Source: Oscillibacter sp. 1-3 (lineage in GTDB: Bacteria > Bacillota > Clostridia > Oscillospirales > Oscillospiraceae). From it: 64,000 nucleotides of DNA. Under the pieces are notes generated by a model. That model was not told the origin of the DNA. It was given only the letters and a program-made list of their open reading frames with translations, and did not search any database. The DNA is taken from positions 62,001 to 126,000 of the forward strand of contig NZ_KE159703.1 of the NCBI RefSeq assembly GCF_000403435.2, read 5' to 3'. Shown one piece after another: positions 16,134 through 26,253 of the stretch; the stretch's first letter is position 1; each line of letters begins with the position of its first letter. The translations under genes and the position numbers were made by a program.

Positions 16134-17153
16134 ATGACGGAATACAAGAATCTCAAGCTCATCGCCACGTCCAACCCCCACATCCGGGGCAGCGAGACCA
16201 CCCGGTCCATCATGCTGGACGTGATTATCGCCATGCTGCCGGCTCTGATCTGGGGCGTCGTCAAGTTCGGCGTGGAGGCTCTGATCCTCACCGCCGTGTC
16301 CGTGGCGGGCTGCATGTTCTTTGAGTGGGCCTATCGGACCATCATGAAAAAGCCCCAGTCCGTGGGCGATCTCAGCGCCGTGGTCACGGGCATGCTGCTG
16401 TCCTTTGTCTGCCCCCCCAGCACCCCGTTGTGGATGATCCTGATCGGCGACTTCTTTGCCATTATTGTGGTCAAGCAGCTCTTCGGCGGCATCGGCAAGA
16501 ACTTCGTGAACCCCGCCCTGGCGGGTCGTGCCTTCCTGCTGGGCAGCTACGCCGATGTCATGACCACCTGGGTGGACCCCGCCGCCAACAAGGCTCCCCT
16601 CTTCGGCGGCGTGGCCGACGCGGTGACCACCGCCACCCCCCTGGCCATCATGAAGTCCGGCGACATGGCGGGCCTGACCTCCACCTATTCCGTGGCGGAC
16701 ATGTTCCTGGGCCACATCCCCGGCTCCATGGGCGAAATCTCCGCCCTGATGCTGCTGATCGGCGGCGTGTACCTGGTGGTCCGCAAGGTCATCAACTGGC
16801 ACACTCCCGTCAGCTACATCGCCACCGTGGCCGTGCTGACGTTCCTCTTCCCCAAGTACGGCAGCGGCGTGGAGTGGATGCTGTACAGCATCTTCGGCGG
16901 CGGCCTCATGCTGGGCGCGTTCTTCATGGCCACCGACTATGCCACCTCTCCCGTCACCAAGAAGGGCCAGGTCGTCTTCGGCATCGGCTGCGGCCTGTTC
17001 ACCGTGTTTATCCGTTACTTCGGCTCCTATAACGAGGGCGTGTGCTACTCCATCATGGTCATGAACCTGTGCGTGGCCCTGATCGACAAGTACACCAAGC
17101 CCACCCGTTTCGGTGTCGTGAAATCCGATAAGAAGGAGGGGGCCGCGAAATGA
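16134..17153 (+). CDS. rnfD: Rnf complex subunit D
   Basis: The 339-residue membrane subunit has about nine helices. It carries SNPHIRGSETTRSIMLDVIIAMLPALIWG at the N-terminus and the flavinylation segment ADAVTTATPLAIM (about residue 165), where a threonine carries covalent FMN. It forms part of the ion-translocating path from ferredoxin to NAD+. The gene starts 6 bp after rnfC, and its stop overlaps the rnfG start by 4 bp. Confidence 0.95.
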   Translation: MTEYKNLKLIATSNPHIRGSETTRSIMLDVIIAMLPALIWGVVKFGVEALILTAVSVAGCMFFEWAYRTIMKKPQSVGDLSAVVTGMLLSFVCPPSTPLWMILIGDFFAIIVVKQLFGGIGKNFVNPALAGRAFLLGSYADVMTTWVDPAANKAPLFGGVADAVTTATPLAIMKSGDMAGLTSTYSVADMFLGHIPGSMGEISALMLLIGGVYLVVRKVINWHTPVSYIATVAVLTFLFPKYGSGVEWMLYSIFGGGLMLGAFFMATDYATSPVTKKGQVVFGIGCGLFTVFIRYFGSYNEGVCYSIMVMNLCVALIDKYTKPTRFGVVKSDKKEGAAK

Positions 17154-17767
17154 GCACCGAAGTGAAGACCAAGGAAAAGGTCGATATGGACCCCAAGTAC
17201 ATCATCAAGCTGACTGTGACGCTGTTTGTCACCTGTGTCGTCGTGGCGGCTCTGCTGGGCCTGGTGGACAACGTCACCCGGGAGAAGATCGCCGCCATCA
17301 ACTGGGAGAACACCGTCAACGCCATGAAGGCCGTTGTGGCGGACCCCGACACCACTACCTTCTCCGACCCGCTGGAAGATATTGAGGCGGCGGCGGCAGC
17401 CGCGGCAGCGGCCGGCGGCACGCTGGACTCCGTGTACGAGGTCCAGGTGGGCGGCGCCGGCGCGGGCTACGCCATCAAGGTGGTGGCCTCCGGCTCCCAG
17501 GGCAACATTGAGATGATGGTGGGCGTGGACAGTGAGAACGTTGTCACCGGCGTCTCCATCGTGGACAACTCCGAGACCGCGGGCATCGGCTCCAAGGTCA
17601 TGGAGAACCAGAACGGCGTTCTGGACCAGTTCATCGGCAAGAGCGCCGCTGACGGGACCCTGGCGGTGGGCACCAATGTGGACGCCATCACCGGCGCCAC
17701 GGTTTCCAGCAAGGGCGTCACTGCCGGCGTCAACGCCGCGCTGGCAGCGGCCGGCGCCATCGGCTGA
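17150..17767 (+). CDS. rnfG: Rnf complex subunit G
   Basis: The 205-residue subunit has one N-terminal membrane helix (IIKLTVTLFVTCVVVAALLGLV) and an extracytoplasmic FMN-binding domain. The covalent FMN site is TGATVSSKGV at about residues 175-184, with the second Thr as attachment point. A run of nine alanines within EAAAAAAAAAGG (about residues 79-91) is an unusual low-complexity linker. Overlaps rnfD by 4 bp. Confidence 0.94.
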   Translation: MSTEVKTKEKVDMDPKYIIKLTVTLFVTCVVVAALLGLVDNVTREKIAAINWENTVNAMKAVVADPDTTTFSDPLEDIEAAAAAAAAAGGTLDSVYEVQVGGAGAGYAIKVVASGSQGNIEMMVGVDSENVVTGVSIVDNSETAGIGSKVMENQNGVLDQFIGKSAADGTLAVGTNVDAITGATVSSKGVTAGVNAALAAAGAIG

Positions 17768-17787
17768 GAAAGGGGGAGCAGAATTTT

Positions 17788-18426
17788 ATGAATCTCAAGA
17801 AACAATTTATGGACGGCCTGCTGTATCAGAATCCGGTTCTGGTACAGGTGCTGGGCATGTGTTCCACCCTGGCCATCACCACGTCGTTTTTCAACGGCTT
17901 GGGCATGGGTGTGGCCGTGCTGATTATCCTGACGCTTTCCAACGTCATCATCTCCCTGATCCGGAAGATCGTGCCGGATAAGATCCGCATCGCCATGTTC
18001 ATCGTGGTCATCGCGGGCTTCGTCACCATGGTGGACCTGCTGATCCAGGCGTTTTTGCCGGATCTGGCCAAGTCCCTGGGCGTGTTCATCCCGCTGATCG
18101 TGGTGAACTGCATCATCCTGGGCCGCGCGGAGGCCTTCTCCTACAAGAACGGCGTGGTCGCCTCCTTCTTCGACGGCATCTTCCAGGGCATCGGCTATAC
18201 GCTGGTGCTGCTGGCCATGTGCATCATCCGTGAGTTCCTGGGCGCGGGCACCTTCGGCGGCGGCCTTCTGGGCCCCGACGCCAAGGGCATCGCCATTCTG
18301 CCCTCCCAGTTCCCCGTCGGCATGATGACCATGCCCGTGGGCGGCTTCCTGGTGCTGGGCGCGCTGATCGCCCTGATGCAGTGGGCCCTGAACCGTCCGA
18401 AAAAGAATAAGGAGGAGGGCAAATAA
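17788..18426 (+). CDS. rnfE: Rnf complex subunit E
   Basis: The 212-residue membrane protein has six helices and belongs to the RnfA/RnfE (NqrD/E) pair. Signatures are QNPVLVQVLGMCSTLAITTSFFNGLGMG and FIPLIVVNCIILGRAEAFSYKNGV. The cysteines in MCSTLA and NCIILGRAE match those that bind the intramembrane iron-sulfur centre shared with RnfA. The stop codon overlaps the rnfA start by one base. Confidence 0.95.
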   Translation: MNLKKQFMDGLLYQNPVLVQVLGMCSTLAITTSFFNGLGMGVAVLIILTLSNVIISLIRKIVPDKIRIAMFIVVIAGFVTMVDLLIQAFLPDLAKSLGVFIPLIVVNCIILGRAEAFSYKNGVVASFFDGIFQGIGYTLVLLAMCIIREFLGAGTFGGGLLGPDAKGIAILPSQFPVGMMTMPVGGFLVLGALIALMQWALNRPKKNKEEGK

Positions 18427-19016
18427 TGGATACTGTATTCAGCCTGCTGGCAATTTCGCTGGGCGCGATTTTGTCGAATAACTTCATCTTCTCCCAGTTC
18501 TTAGGCATCTGCCCCTTCCTGGGCGTGTCCAAGAAGGTGGATACCGCCGTGGGCATGGGCTTCGCCGTGACCTTCGTCATGGGCCTGGCCTCCGCCATCA
18601 CATGGCTGGTGAACACCTTCATCCTGGTGAAGTTTGACCTGATGTACATGCAGACGGTGGCCTTCATTCTGGTCATCGCCTCTCTGGTGCAGTTTATCGA
18701 GATGTTTTTGCAAAAGTCCATGCCCACGCTGTATACGGCTCTTGGCGTGTACCTGCCCCTGATTACCACCAACTGCGCCGTGCTGGGCGTAGCCCTGCTG
18801 AACATCCAGAACAACTACAGCTTCATCGAGTCCGTGGTGTACGGCATCACCGGCGGCCTGGGCTTTTTGCTGGCCATCGTGCTGTTTGCCAGCATCCGCG
18901 AGAAGCTGATCTTCGCCGATTATCCCAAGTGCTGGGACGGCTTCCCCATCGCCCTGGTGACCGCGGGATTGATGGCGCTGGCCTTCATGGGCTTCTCCGG
19001 CCTGCAGGTCTGGTAA
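18426..19016 (+). CDS. rnfA: Rnf complex subunit A
   Basis: The 196-residue membrane protein has six helices and is paralogous to RnfE with inverted topology. Signatures are AILSNNFIFSQFLGICPFLGVSKKVDTAVGMG and YLPLITTNCAVLGVALLN. The conserved cysteines in GICPFLG and NCAVLG are those of the shared intramembrane cluster. It works with RnfD and RnfE to couple electron flow to Na+ or H+ export. Confidence 0.95.
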   Translation: MDTVFSLLAISLGAILSNNFIFSQFLGICPFLGVSKKVDTAVGMGFAVTFVMGLASAITWLVNTFILVKFDLMYMQTVAFILVIASLVQFIEMFLQKSMPTLYTALGVYLPLITTNCAVLGVALLNIQNNYSFIESVVYGITGGLGFLLAIVLFASIREKLIFADYPKCWDGFPIALVTAGLMALAFMGFSGLQVW

Positions 19017-19032
19017 GGAGGTAGAAGGAAAA

Positions 19033-19923
19033 ATGGGTAATGTAATTGCTGCTCTTCTCGTCCTGGGCATCCTGGGCGCACTGTTCGGACTGGTTTTGTC
19101 CGTGGCGTCCAAGATCTTCGAGGTGAAGAAGGACCCCCGGGAGGAAGCGATCCTGAGCCATCTGGCCGGCGCAAACTGCGGCGGCTGCGGCTTCCCCGGC
19201 TGCGGCGGCTGCGCCGCGGCCATCCTGGCCGGCACGGCTCCCGTCACGGCCTGCGCCCCCGCGGGCCCGGAGAACGCCGCCGCCATCGCCAAGATCATGG
19301 GCCAGGAGGCCCCCACCGGTGAGCGTCAAGTGGCCTTCGTCCGCTGCAACGGCGGCACCAACGCCGTTAAGCGCTATGAGTACGTGGGCGTGAAGGACTG
19401 CATCTCCGCCACCAAGGTGGCCGCCGGCCCCCTGGAGTGCGCCTTTGGCTGCCTGGGCTTCGGCTCCTGCGTCAACGCCTGCCAGTTCGGCGCCATGTCC
19501 ATCGGCCCGGGCGGCACCGCCGTGGTGGACCCGGACAAGTGCACCAACTGCGGCGCCTGTATGAGCGCCTGCCCCCGGAAGCTGATCGTGTCCGTCCCCG
19601 CCAACGAGAAGAAGGTGAAGGTGGCCTGCGCCAACAAGGATAAGGGCAAGGCCGCCATGAGCGTGTGCAAGGCCTCCTGCATCGGCTGCGGATTGTGCCA
19701 GAAGGAGTGCAAGAAGGACGCCATTCACGTTGTGGACGGCGTGGCCGTTGTGGACGGCGAAAAGTGCATCGGCTGCAAGCTGTGCACCAAGGTCTGCCCG
19801 CGGGACGCCATCCTTCCCATCGCCACGGCGGAGGAGAAGGAGAAGTACAAGGCCATCAAGAAGGCCCAGGCCGAAAAGGCCAAGGCCGCCGCTGAGGCCA
19901 AAGCGGCTGAGAGCGCACAGTAA
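19033..19923 (+). CDS. rnfB: Rnf complex subunit B, ferredoxin-type electron entry subunit
   Basis: The 296-residue subunit has an N-terminal membrane helix, then the cluster region NCGGCGFPGCGGCAAAIL (residues about 48-65). Several 4Fe-4S motifs follow: CTNCGACMSACP, CIGCGLCQKECK and CIGCKLCTKVCP, plus a Cys set around ECAFGCLGFGSCVNAC. It accepts electrons from reduced ferredoxin and hands them to RnfC. It ends in a Lys/Ala-rich tail like RnfC. A strong AAGGAGG-type site precedes it, and a terminator follows. Confidence 0.95.
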   Translation: MGNVIAALLVLGILGALFGLVLSVASKIFEVKKDPREEAILSHLAGANCGGCGFPGCGGCAAAILAGTAPVTACAPAGPENAAAIAKIMGQEAPTGERQVAFVRCNGGTNAVKRYEYVGVKDCISATKVAAGPLECAFGCLGFGSCVNACQFGAMSIGPGGTAVVDPDKCTNCGACMSACPRKLIVSVPANEKKVKVACANKDKGKAAMSVCKASCIGCGLCQKECKKDAIHVVDGVAVVDGEKCIGCKLCTKVCPRDAILPIATAEEKEKYKAIKKAQAEKAKAAAEAKAAESAQ

Positions 19924-19931
19924 GTCTTTCC

Positions 19932-19961
19932 GAAGGCCCATCCCCACGGGGATGGGCCTTC
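19932..19961 (+). terminator. Terminator of the rnf operon
   Basis: Perfect 14-bp stem (GAAGGCCCATCCCC and complement) with a 2-nt apex, 9 bp past the rnfB stop codon. The tail is CATTG, so the U-tract is weak. Confidence 0.65.
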
Positions 19962-19989
19962 ATTGATAGCATCTGCAAGGAGCTGTAAA

Positions 19990-20631
19990 ATGGAATACAT
20001 CTTTCAAACCACCCCTCTGGATGCGGAGACACTGGTTTTCCAGGTGAGCCGGGGACTGGAGCGGCGGACAGAGCTGGTTTCCCGGGAGAAATACCCGGGG
20101 ATGTGGCGGGCAGCAGACCAACTGCGGGCAGCGCCCAAAATCTCTTTGGAGGCCTCCCGGCGGCGCCGGAAAAGTTCAAGGCTTTTAGGAGCTCTCTGCC
20201 TGGCGCTGGGGATCTTCGCCTTTGTTCCGGGCGTGGTGGAACCACGGAATCTCCCCCTCCTTCTGGCGGGAGGGCTGGGCATTGTTGCGGGACTTGTCAG
20301 CCTTCTGGGGGGCCGGAGACGGAGAAAGAATCCCTTTGATGCCGCTGCCCGCACACTGCTGGAAGGGCAAAACCGTGTTCCGGCCGGGCAGACGGTCCTT
20401 TTTTCGGAGGAGGGCATGACCCTGGCCGGCGGGCCGGCAGGACGGCTTATATCCTACGACAGGTTCGAGCGGGTGCTGGACTGTGGGGATGTTCTGCTTG
20501 TGTTCTGCGGCCAATCCGTCATCCCCCTGCAGAAGCGAGACCTGGCGGGCGGCGATCTGAACGGATTCCAGGCGCTTCTCTCCGGACAGGCTAAATATGA
20601 AATTTGCAGCTGCCGGGATTCCGTTTATTGA
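19990..20631 (+). CDS. Membrane protein of unknown function, YcxB-like C-terminus
   Basis: The 213-residue protein has a soluble N-terminal part, two adjacent hydrophobic segments (about residues 65-105), and a C-terminal domain with the pattern VLFSEEGMTLAGG..GRLISYDRFERVLDCGDVLLVF. This layout is that of YcxB-like proteins (two helices followed by a small PH-like beta domain). Function is unknown. AAGGAG precedes the ATG. The gene stands alone between the rnf terminator and the hrcA terminator/promoter region. Confidence 0.6.
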   Translation: MEYIFQTTPLDAETLVFQVSRGLERRTELVSREKYPGMWRAADQLRAAPKISLEASRRRRKSSRLLGALCLALGIFAFVPGVVEPRNLPLLLAGGLGIVAGLVSLLGGRRRRKNPFDAAARTLLEGQNRVPAGQTVLFSEEGMTLAGGPAGRLISYDRFERVLDCGDVLLVFCGQSVIPLQKRDLAGGDLNGFQALLSGQAKYEICSCRDSVY

Positions 20632-20649
20632 AAAAAAGGACACCCGTCG

Positions 20650-20687
20650 CCCGCCTGCTGGAGATTTCGGCAGGCGGGTATTTTTTC
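20650..20687 (+). terminator. Intrinsic terminator
   Basis: Stem CCCGCCTGC pairs with GCAGGCGGG around an 11-nt loop and is followed by a T-rich tail (TATTTTTTCT). It is placed just after the stop at 20631. Confidence 0.85.
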
Positions 20688-20776
20688 TCTGTCCGCCAAA
20701 ATTTAGGAACATGCGCCCAAAACCGAAAATTCAAAATTCGTCCGCGCTTTGTTTACAATTTATTTATATCCATCCA

Positions 20777-20805
20777 TTGACATTGCAGGTCGGCGGTGGT
20801 AAACT
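20777..20805 (+). promoter_or_regulatory. Heat-shock operon promoter
   Basis: TTGACA (20777-20782), a 17-bp spacer and TAAACT (20800-20805) form a vegetative promoter immediately upstream of the CIRCE operator. Confidence 0.8.
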
Positions 20806-20809
20806 CCTT

Positions 20810-20836
20810 TTAGCACTCAAGGAAAAGGAGTGCTAA
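20810..20836 (+). promoter_or_regulatory. CIRCE operator (HrcA binding site)
   Basis: An exact TTAGCACTC-N9-GAGTGCTAA inverted repeat lies just downstream of the -10 box. This is the established HrcA operator and shows that the hrcA-grpE-dnaK cluster is autorepressed and induced by misfolded protein. Confidence 0.97.
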
Positions 20837-20878
20837 TCCAATTTTTTACTGTGAAGCCAAGCGGTGGGAGCGTCTTAC

Positions 20879-21922
20879 GTGGAACTGACAGAGCGGAAAA
20901 AGCAAATACTAAAGGTAGTGGTGGAGGACTACGTCCGCACCGCCGAGCCGGTGGGCTCCAAGGCTATCGCCGCCAAGATGGGCGGCAGCGTCAGCTCCGC
21001 CACCATCCGCAACGAGCTGGCGGACCTGGTGGAGCTGGGCTATCTGGAACAGCCCCACACCTCCGCCGGGCGGGTCCCCTCCCCCAAGGGCTACCGGCTG
21101 TATGTCAACGAGCTGATGGAGCGGCAGAGGCTGTCTCTGCGGGAGACGGAGGAGATCAACCAGTCCCTGCGGGGCAGGATGGAGGAGCTGGACCGGCTCC
21201 TCTCACAGGCTGGGCGGGCGGTGTCCTCCTTTGTGAACTACCCCGCCTACGTGGCCGCCGCCAACCGGACCATCCAGACCGCCCGCCGTTTTGAGCTGCT
21301 GGCGGTGGATGAGCACAGCTGCATCGCCGTGCTGATGATGAGCGGCAGCCGGGTGAAGAGCCAGCTGCTGCGGCTGCAATTAAAGGTGGACACGGACCAG
21401 ATGCCCATGCTGGTGAACCTGCTGAATACCCATTTCACCGGCGTGTCCGTGGACGAGATGAACCAGCGGCTGATGAACGTGGCGGAGCAGATCCCGCCCC
21501 CGGCCTTTTTGCTGCTGTCCCAGGCCGTCTCCTACGCGGCAGACGCCCTGGAGGAGGCGGGCCGGCGGGAGATCATCACCGCCGGGGCCAACCAGCTTCT
21601 CAAGCTGCCCGAATTCCGGGACGCCGACAAGGCCCACGATCTTATGAGCTTTCTCGCCGACAGCAAGGAGAGCCTCCCCCTGCCGGACGACGGGCCCATG
21701 AAGATCCTGATCGGCCCGGAGAATGTGACAGACGCCTTGAAGGACGCCAGCGTGGTGGTGGCAAGCTATGACATCGGAGACGATATGCGGGGCCTGATCG
21801 GCGTGGTGGGCCCCACCCGGATGGATTACGCCGCCGTGGCCGCACGGCTCACCGGCTTTGCCGAGGGACTGACGCGGCTGTTTGGAAAAGAATTACCCCC
21901 GAAGGAGGAAGCCGAGAAATGA
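20879..21922 (+). CDS. hrcA: Heat-inducible transcription repressor HrcA
   Basis: The 347-residue repressor starts with ELTERKKQILKVVVEDYVRTAEPVGSKAIA, a winged helix. SSATIRNELADLVELGYLEQPHTSAGRVPS follows, the hallmark HrcA segment. The C-terminal GAF-like and dimerisation regions end at FGKELPPK. GTG 20879 was chosen because GGGAG lies 8 bp upstream and it gives the canonical MELTERKK start; a GTG 15 bp earlier is possible. It represses its own operon through the CIRCE site at 20810-20836. The stop overlaps the grpE start by 4 bp. Confidence 0.95.
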   Translation: MELTERKKQILKVVVEDYVRTAEPVGSKAIAAKMGGSVSSATIRNELADLVELGYLEQPHTSAGRVPSPKGYRLYVNELMERQRLSLRETEEINQSLRGRMEELDRLLSQAGRAVSSFVNYPAYVAAANRTIQTARRFELLAVDEHSCIAVLMMSGSRVKSQLLRLQLKVDTDQMPMLVNLLNTHFTGVSVDEMNQRLMNVAEQIPPPAFLLLSQAVSYAADALEEAGRREIITAGANQLLKLPEFRDADKAHDLMSFLADSKESLPLPDDGPMKILIGPENVTDALKDASVVVASYDIGDDMRGLIGVVGPTRMDYAAVAARLTGFAEGLTRLFGKELPPKEEAEK

Positions 21923-22521
21923 GCGAAGAGACAAAGCAGCCCACCCCCGAGGAGGTGGAGGAGACCCAGGCCGTACCGGAGCCGTCTGAGGAGACCGCCC
22001 CGGAAGAGGAGACGGAAAAAAGCGAAAAGAAGAGCAGGAAGAAAAAGGAGAAGGGCTATACCTTCACCCGGGAACAGGTGGAGCAGATGGAGCTGGCGGC
22101 CAAGCAGCTGGAGTCTGTGAAGGATCAGTTCGTCCGCCTCACCGCCGAATATGAGAACTACCGCAAGCGCACCGCCAAGGAGAAGGACAGTCTGTACCAG
22201 GACGCCCGGGCGGACACCATCCGGGAGTTTTTGGCGGTGTACGACAATCTGGAGCGGGCCTGCGCCACGGAGGGGGACGACGACTCCCCCCACAAGAAGG
22301 GCCTTGTGATGATCTTCCACCAGTACCAGGAGATCCTGAAAAAGCTGGGCGTGGAGGAAATTGAGGCCCAGGGCCAGCCCTTTGACCCGGAAACCATGAA
22401 TGCCGTGATGCACGTGGATAACGAGGACCTGGGAGAAAATGTGGTAGCCCAGGTGTTCCAGGCCGGCTTCCGGCTGGGAGACAAGGTGGTGCGGCACGCC
22501 ATCGTGCAGGTGGCCAACTGA
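21919..22521 (+). CDS. grpE: Nucleotide exchange factor GrpE
   Basis: The 200-residue protein has an acidic, Glu/Pro-rich N-terminal tail (residues 1-50), the long helical coil (REQVEQMELAAKQLESVKDQFVRLTAEYENYRKRTAKEKDSLYQDA), and the C-terminal beta domain (FDPETMNAVMHVDNEDLGENVVAQVFQAGFRLGDKVVRHAIVQVAN). It releases ADP from DnaK. Translation is probably coupled to hrcA through the 4-bp overlap. Confidence 0.95.
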   Translation: MSEETKQPTPEEVEETQAVPEPSEETAPEEETEKSEKKSRKKKEKGYTFTREQVEQMELAAKQLESVKDQFVRLTAEYENYRKRTAKEKDSLYQDARADTIREFLAVYDNLERACATEGDDDSPHKKGLVMIFHQYQEILKKLGVEEIEAQGQPFDPETMNAVMHVDNEDLGENVVAQVFQAGFRLGDKVVRHAIVQVAN

Positions 22522-22549
22522 CGGGCAGCACGATAGAGGAGGAAATGAG

Positions 22550-22759
22550 ATGTCTAAGGATTTAATCAGTACAGGAGGCGCCAAGTTGCCGGAGCAGTTT
22601 GGTCTGAAACAGCCGGGAGATAAATTCTCCGCAGAGATTACGAAAACCGGGAAGCAGGTTGTCAAGCGGCAGACTGAGGGAGGCCAAACGAAGGAGGCCA
22701 TTGTGAAGCACAAGAAAAAAATTGTCTACACCAAGTCTGTTCCTATCTCTGAAGATTAA
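22550..22759 (+). CDS. Unrecognised 69-residue basic protein inside the heat-shock cluster
   Basis: The small protein is Lys-rich, without membrane segments or cysteines, and contains KQPGDKFSAEITKTGKQVV and KHKKKIVYTKSVPISED. A strong GGAGGAAATGAG Shine-Dalgarno region precedes the ATG. Base composition is clearly more AT-rich than grpE and dnaK on either side. A mobile-repeat remnant lies just after its stop codon. It could be a horizontally acquired gene or a lineage-specific heat-shock accessory protein. I recognise no family. Confidence 0.55.
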   Translation: MSKDLISTGGAKLPEQFGLKQPGDKFSAEITKTGKQVVKRQTEGGQTKEAIVKHKKKIVYTKSVPISED

Positions 22760-22765
22760 GCCGAG

Positions 22766-22825
22766 TTTGAAAAATGGCAAAATGTCCAGGTGAAGGATCT
22801 TTTTCCGGTGTGCATTTCGCCATGT
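22766..22825. repeat. Remnant end of the 164-bp MITE-like element
   Basis: From 22766 the stretch GTTTGAAAAATGGCAAAATG and, further on, GGATCTTTTTCCG line up with one end of the 164-bp element described at 31751-31914 read in reverse complement. The other end was not found. It is a decayed or solo end lying between the 69-aa ORF and dnaK. Confidence 0.5.
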
Positions 22826-22891
22826 ATCAATTAAGGCCCAAATGCAAGTTGATGAATTAATATTTTTTATACAATCTGGAGGCTATTTGTT

Positions 22892-24730
<1,839 letters not shown>

Positions 24731-24740
24731 ACCAGCTTTG

Positions 24741-24779
24741 CGTCCAATGGGACGGGGATTTTCCCCGCCCCATTGGACG
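24741..24779 (+). terminator. Hairpin after dnaK
   Basis: A long stem (CGTCCAATGG..CGGGG with its complement, one bulge on each arm) lies 11 bp past the dnaK stop. There is no U-tract, so termination may be partial, allowing read-through to dnaJ. Confidence 0.55.
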
Positions 24780-24854
24780 GCGCTGCGGATTCAATTGGGG
24801 ATTCGGAATGGGAAATTGGGAATCGGCCGTATTTCGGAAATTCCTGATCCCTGG

Positions 24855-24932
24855 AGTCTGTTTTCAAACCGGCGGAATGCCGGATCGCGACAGATATTTG
24901 CCCATGGTATTTTGACGGTTTGAAAACAGACT
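24855..24932. repeat. 78-bp palindromic mini-element with perfect 17-bp terminal inverted repeats
   Basis: The ends are AGTCTGTTTTCAAACCG and its exact complement, CGGTTTGAAAACAGACT. A solo end with the same sequence and a few flanking bases recurs at 62020-62047. The size and ends fit a MITE. Confidence 0.7.
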
Positions 24933-24934
24933 TT

Positions 24935-25082
24935 AGGGGCTGTCTGAAAATTGGCGCAGATGCTTTCGCTGAACAGGGCGATTTTGCGCAGGAATCCTGA
25001 TGGATTTCCAGAAAAAGCAACGCAGTCTCAGCGGAAAAAGATCCGCAAAGGACGGCGTTTTGCCATTTTTCAAACAGCCTCT
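24935..25082. repeat. 148-bp MITE-like element, relative of the 164-bp family
   Basis: The ends read AGGGGCTGTCTGAAAATTGGC and (complement of the other end) AGAGGCTGTTTGAAAAATGGC. The interior shares GCGGAAAAAGATCC with the 164-bp family found at 31.8, 55.3 and 57.5 kb. It fills most of the dnaK-dnaJ gap, directly abutting the 78-bp element. Confidence 0.65.
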
Positions 25083-25112
25083 GATTCCTCATTCCTAATT
25101 ATTGGAGGAACT

Positions 25113-26243
25113 ATGGCTGAGCAGAAACGCGACTATTACGAGGTCCTGGGCGTCTCCAAGGGGGCTTCTCAGGACGAAATCAAGAAGGCCTATCGGAAGC
25201 TTGCCAAAGCCAACCACCCAGACCTGAACCCCGGCGACAAGGCCGCCGAGGCTCGGTTCAAGGAGGTCAACGAGGCTTATGAGGTCCTGTCCGACAGCGA
25301 TAAGAAGGCCCGGTACGACCAATTCGGCCACGCCGGGGTGGACCCCAACTTCGGCGCCGGCGGCGGGTTTGACGGAGGCTTCGACTTCGGCGACCTGGGG
25401 GACATCTTCGGCAGCTTCTTCGGCGGGGGCTTTGGCGGCGGACGGCGCAGCAACCCCAACGCCCCCCAGCGGGGGGAGAGCATCCGGCTGTCCCTGGCCG
25501 TGTCCTTTGAGGAGGCGGCCTTCGGCTGCGAGAAGTCCGTGACCGTGGAGCGGATGGAGCAGTGCGAAACCTGCCACGGCAACGGCTGCGCCCCCGGGGC
25601 CACGCCGGAGGTCTGCCCGGACTGCCGCGGCACCGGTCAGGTGCAGGTCCGGCGGCAGACGCCTATGGGCGTCTTCGCCACCTCCTCCCCCTGCTCCAAG
25701 TGCGGCGGCAAGGGCAAGATTATCCACCAGCCCTGCAAGGACTGCCACGGGGCGGGAGTGGTCCGGAAGCGCAAGACCATTCAGGCCACGATTCCTGCCG
25801 GCATCGACCACGGGCAGACCATCTCCATCCGGGGCCAGGGCCACGCCGGAACCAACGGCGGCCCCGCCGGCGATCTGCTGATTACCATCACCGTGCGGCC
25901 CCACGAGCTGTTCCGCCGGGAGGGCACCAGCGTGCTGTGCGAGGCGCCCATCACCTTCGCCCAGGCGGTGCTGGGCGCGGAGCTGGAGATCCCCACCATT
26001 GACGGCAAGGTCAAGTACGACCTGCCGGAGGGCACCCAGAGCGGCACCACCTTCCGCCTCAAGGGCAAGGGTATTCCCGCCATCAACGGCCGGGGCCGGG
26101 GCGACCAGTACGTCACCGTTTACATCGAGACGCCCCGGAACCTGAACAAGGAGCAGAAGGAGGCTCTGAAAAAGTTCGCCGAGAGCGTGGGGGACAACAA
26201 CTACGAGGAGCGAAAAAAGTTTTTCAAGAAGTTCAAAAAGTGA
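25113..26243 (+). CDS. dnaJ: Co-chaperone DnaJ (Hsp40)
   Basis: The 376-residue protein has the J domain with [16 protein letters not shown] (the HPD motif stimulates DnaK ATPase), a Gly/Phe-rich linker ([16 protein letters not shown]), and a zinc domain of four repeats: [24 protein letters not shown] and CKDCHGAG. Two C-terminal substrate-binding beta domains follow. ATG 25113 follows GGAGG; the open frame upstream runs through repeat DNA and is not coding. Confidence 0.96.
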   Translation: MAEQKRDYYEVLGVSKGASQDEIKKAYRKLAKANHPDLNPGDKAAEARFKEVNEAYEVLSDSDKKARYDQFGHAGVDPNFGAGGGFDGGFDFGDLGDIFGSFFGGGFGGGRRSNPNAPQRGESIRLSLAVSFEEAAFGCEKSVTVERMEQCETCHGNGCAPGATPEVCPDCRGTGQVQVRRQTPMGVFATSSPCSKCGGKGKIIHQPCKDCHGAGVVRKRKTIQATIPAGIDHGQTISIRGQGHAGTNGGPAGDLLITITVRPHELFRREGTSVLCEAPITFAQAVLGAELEIPTIDGKVKYDLPEGTQSGTTFRLKGKGIPAINGRGRGDQYVTVYIETPRNLNKEQKEALKKFAESVGDNNYEERKKFFKKFKK

Positions 26244-26253
26244 GGCGAAACCC

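Noticed and set aside
14688..16802. 704-codon open frame antisense to rnfC and rnfD
   Set aside because: It has His/Gly/Ala/Val-rich shadow composition with no domain and lies exactly opposite well-supported rnf genes. Similar long antisense frames opposite iolD (55495-57384) and fhs (38791-40602) were rejected for the same reason.
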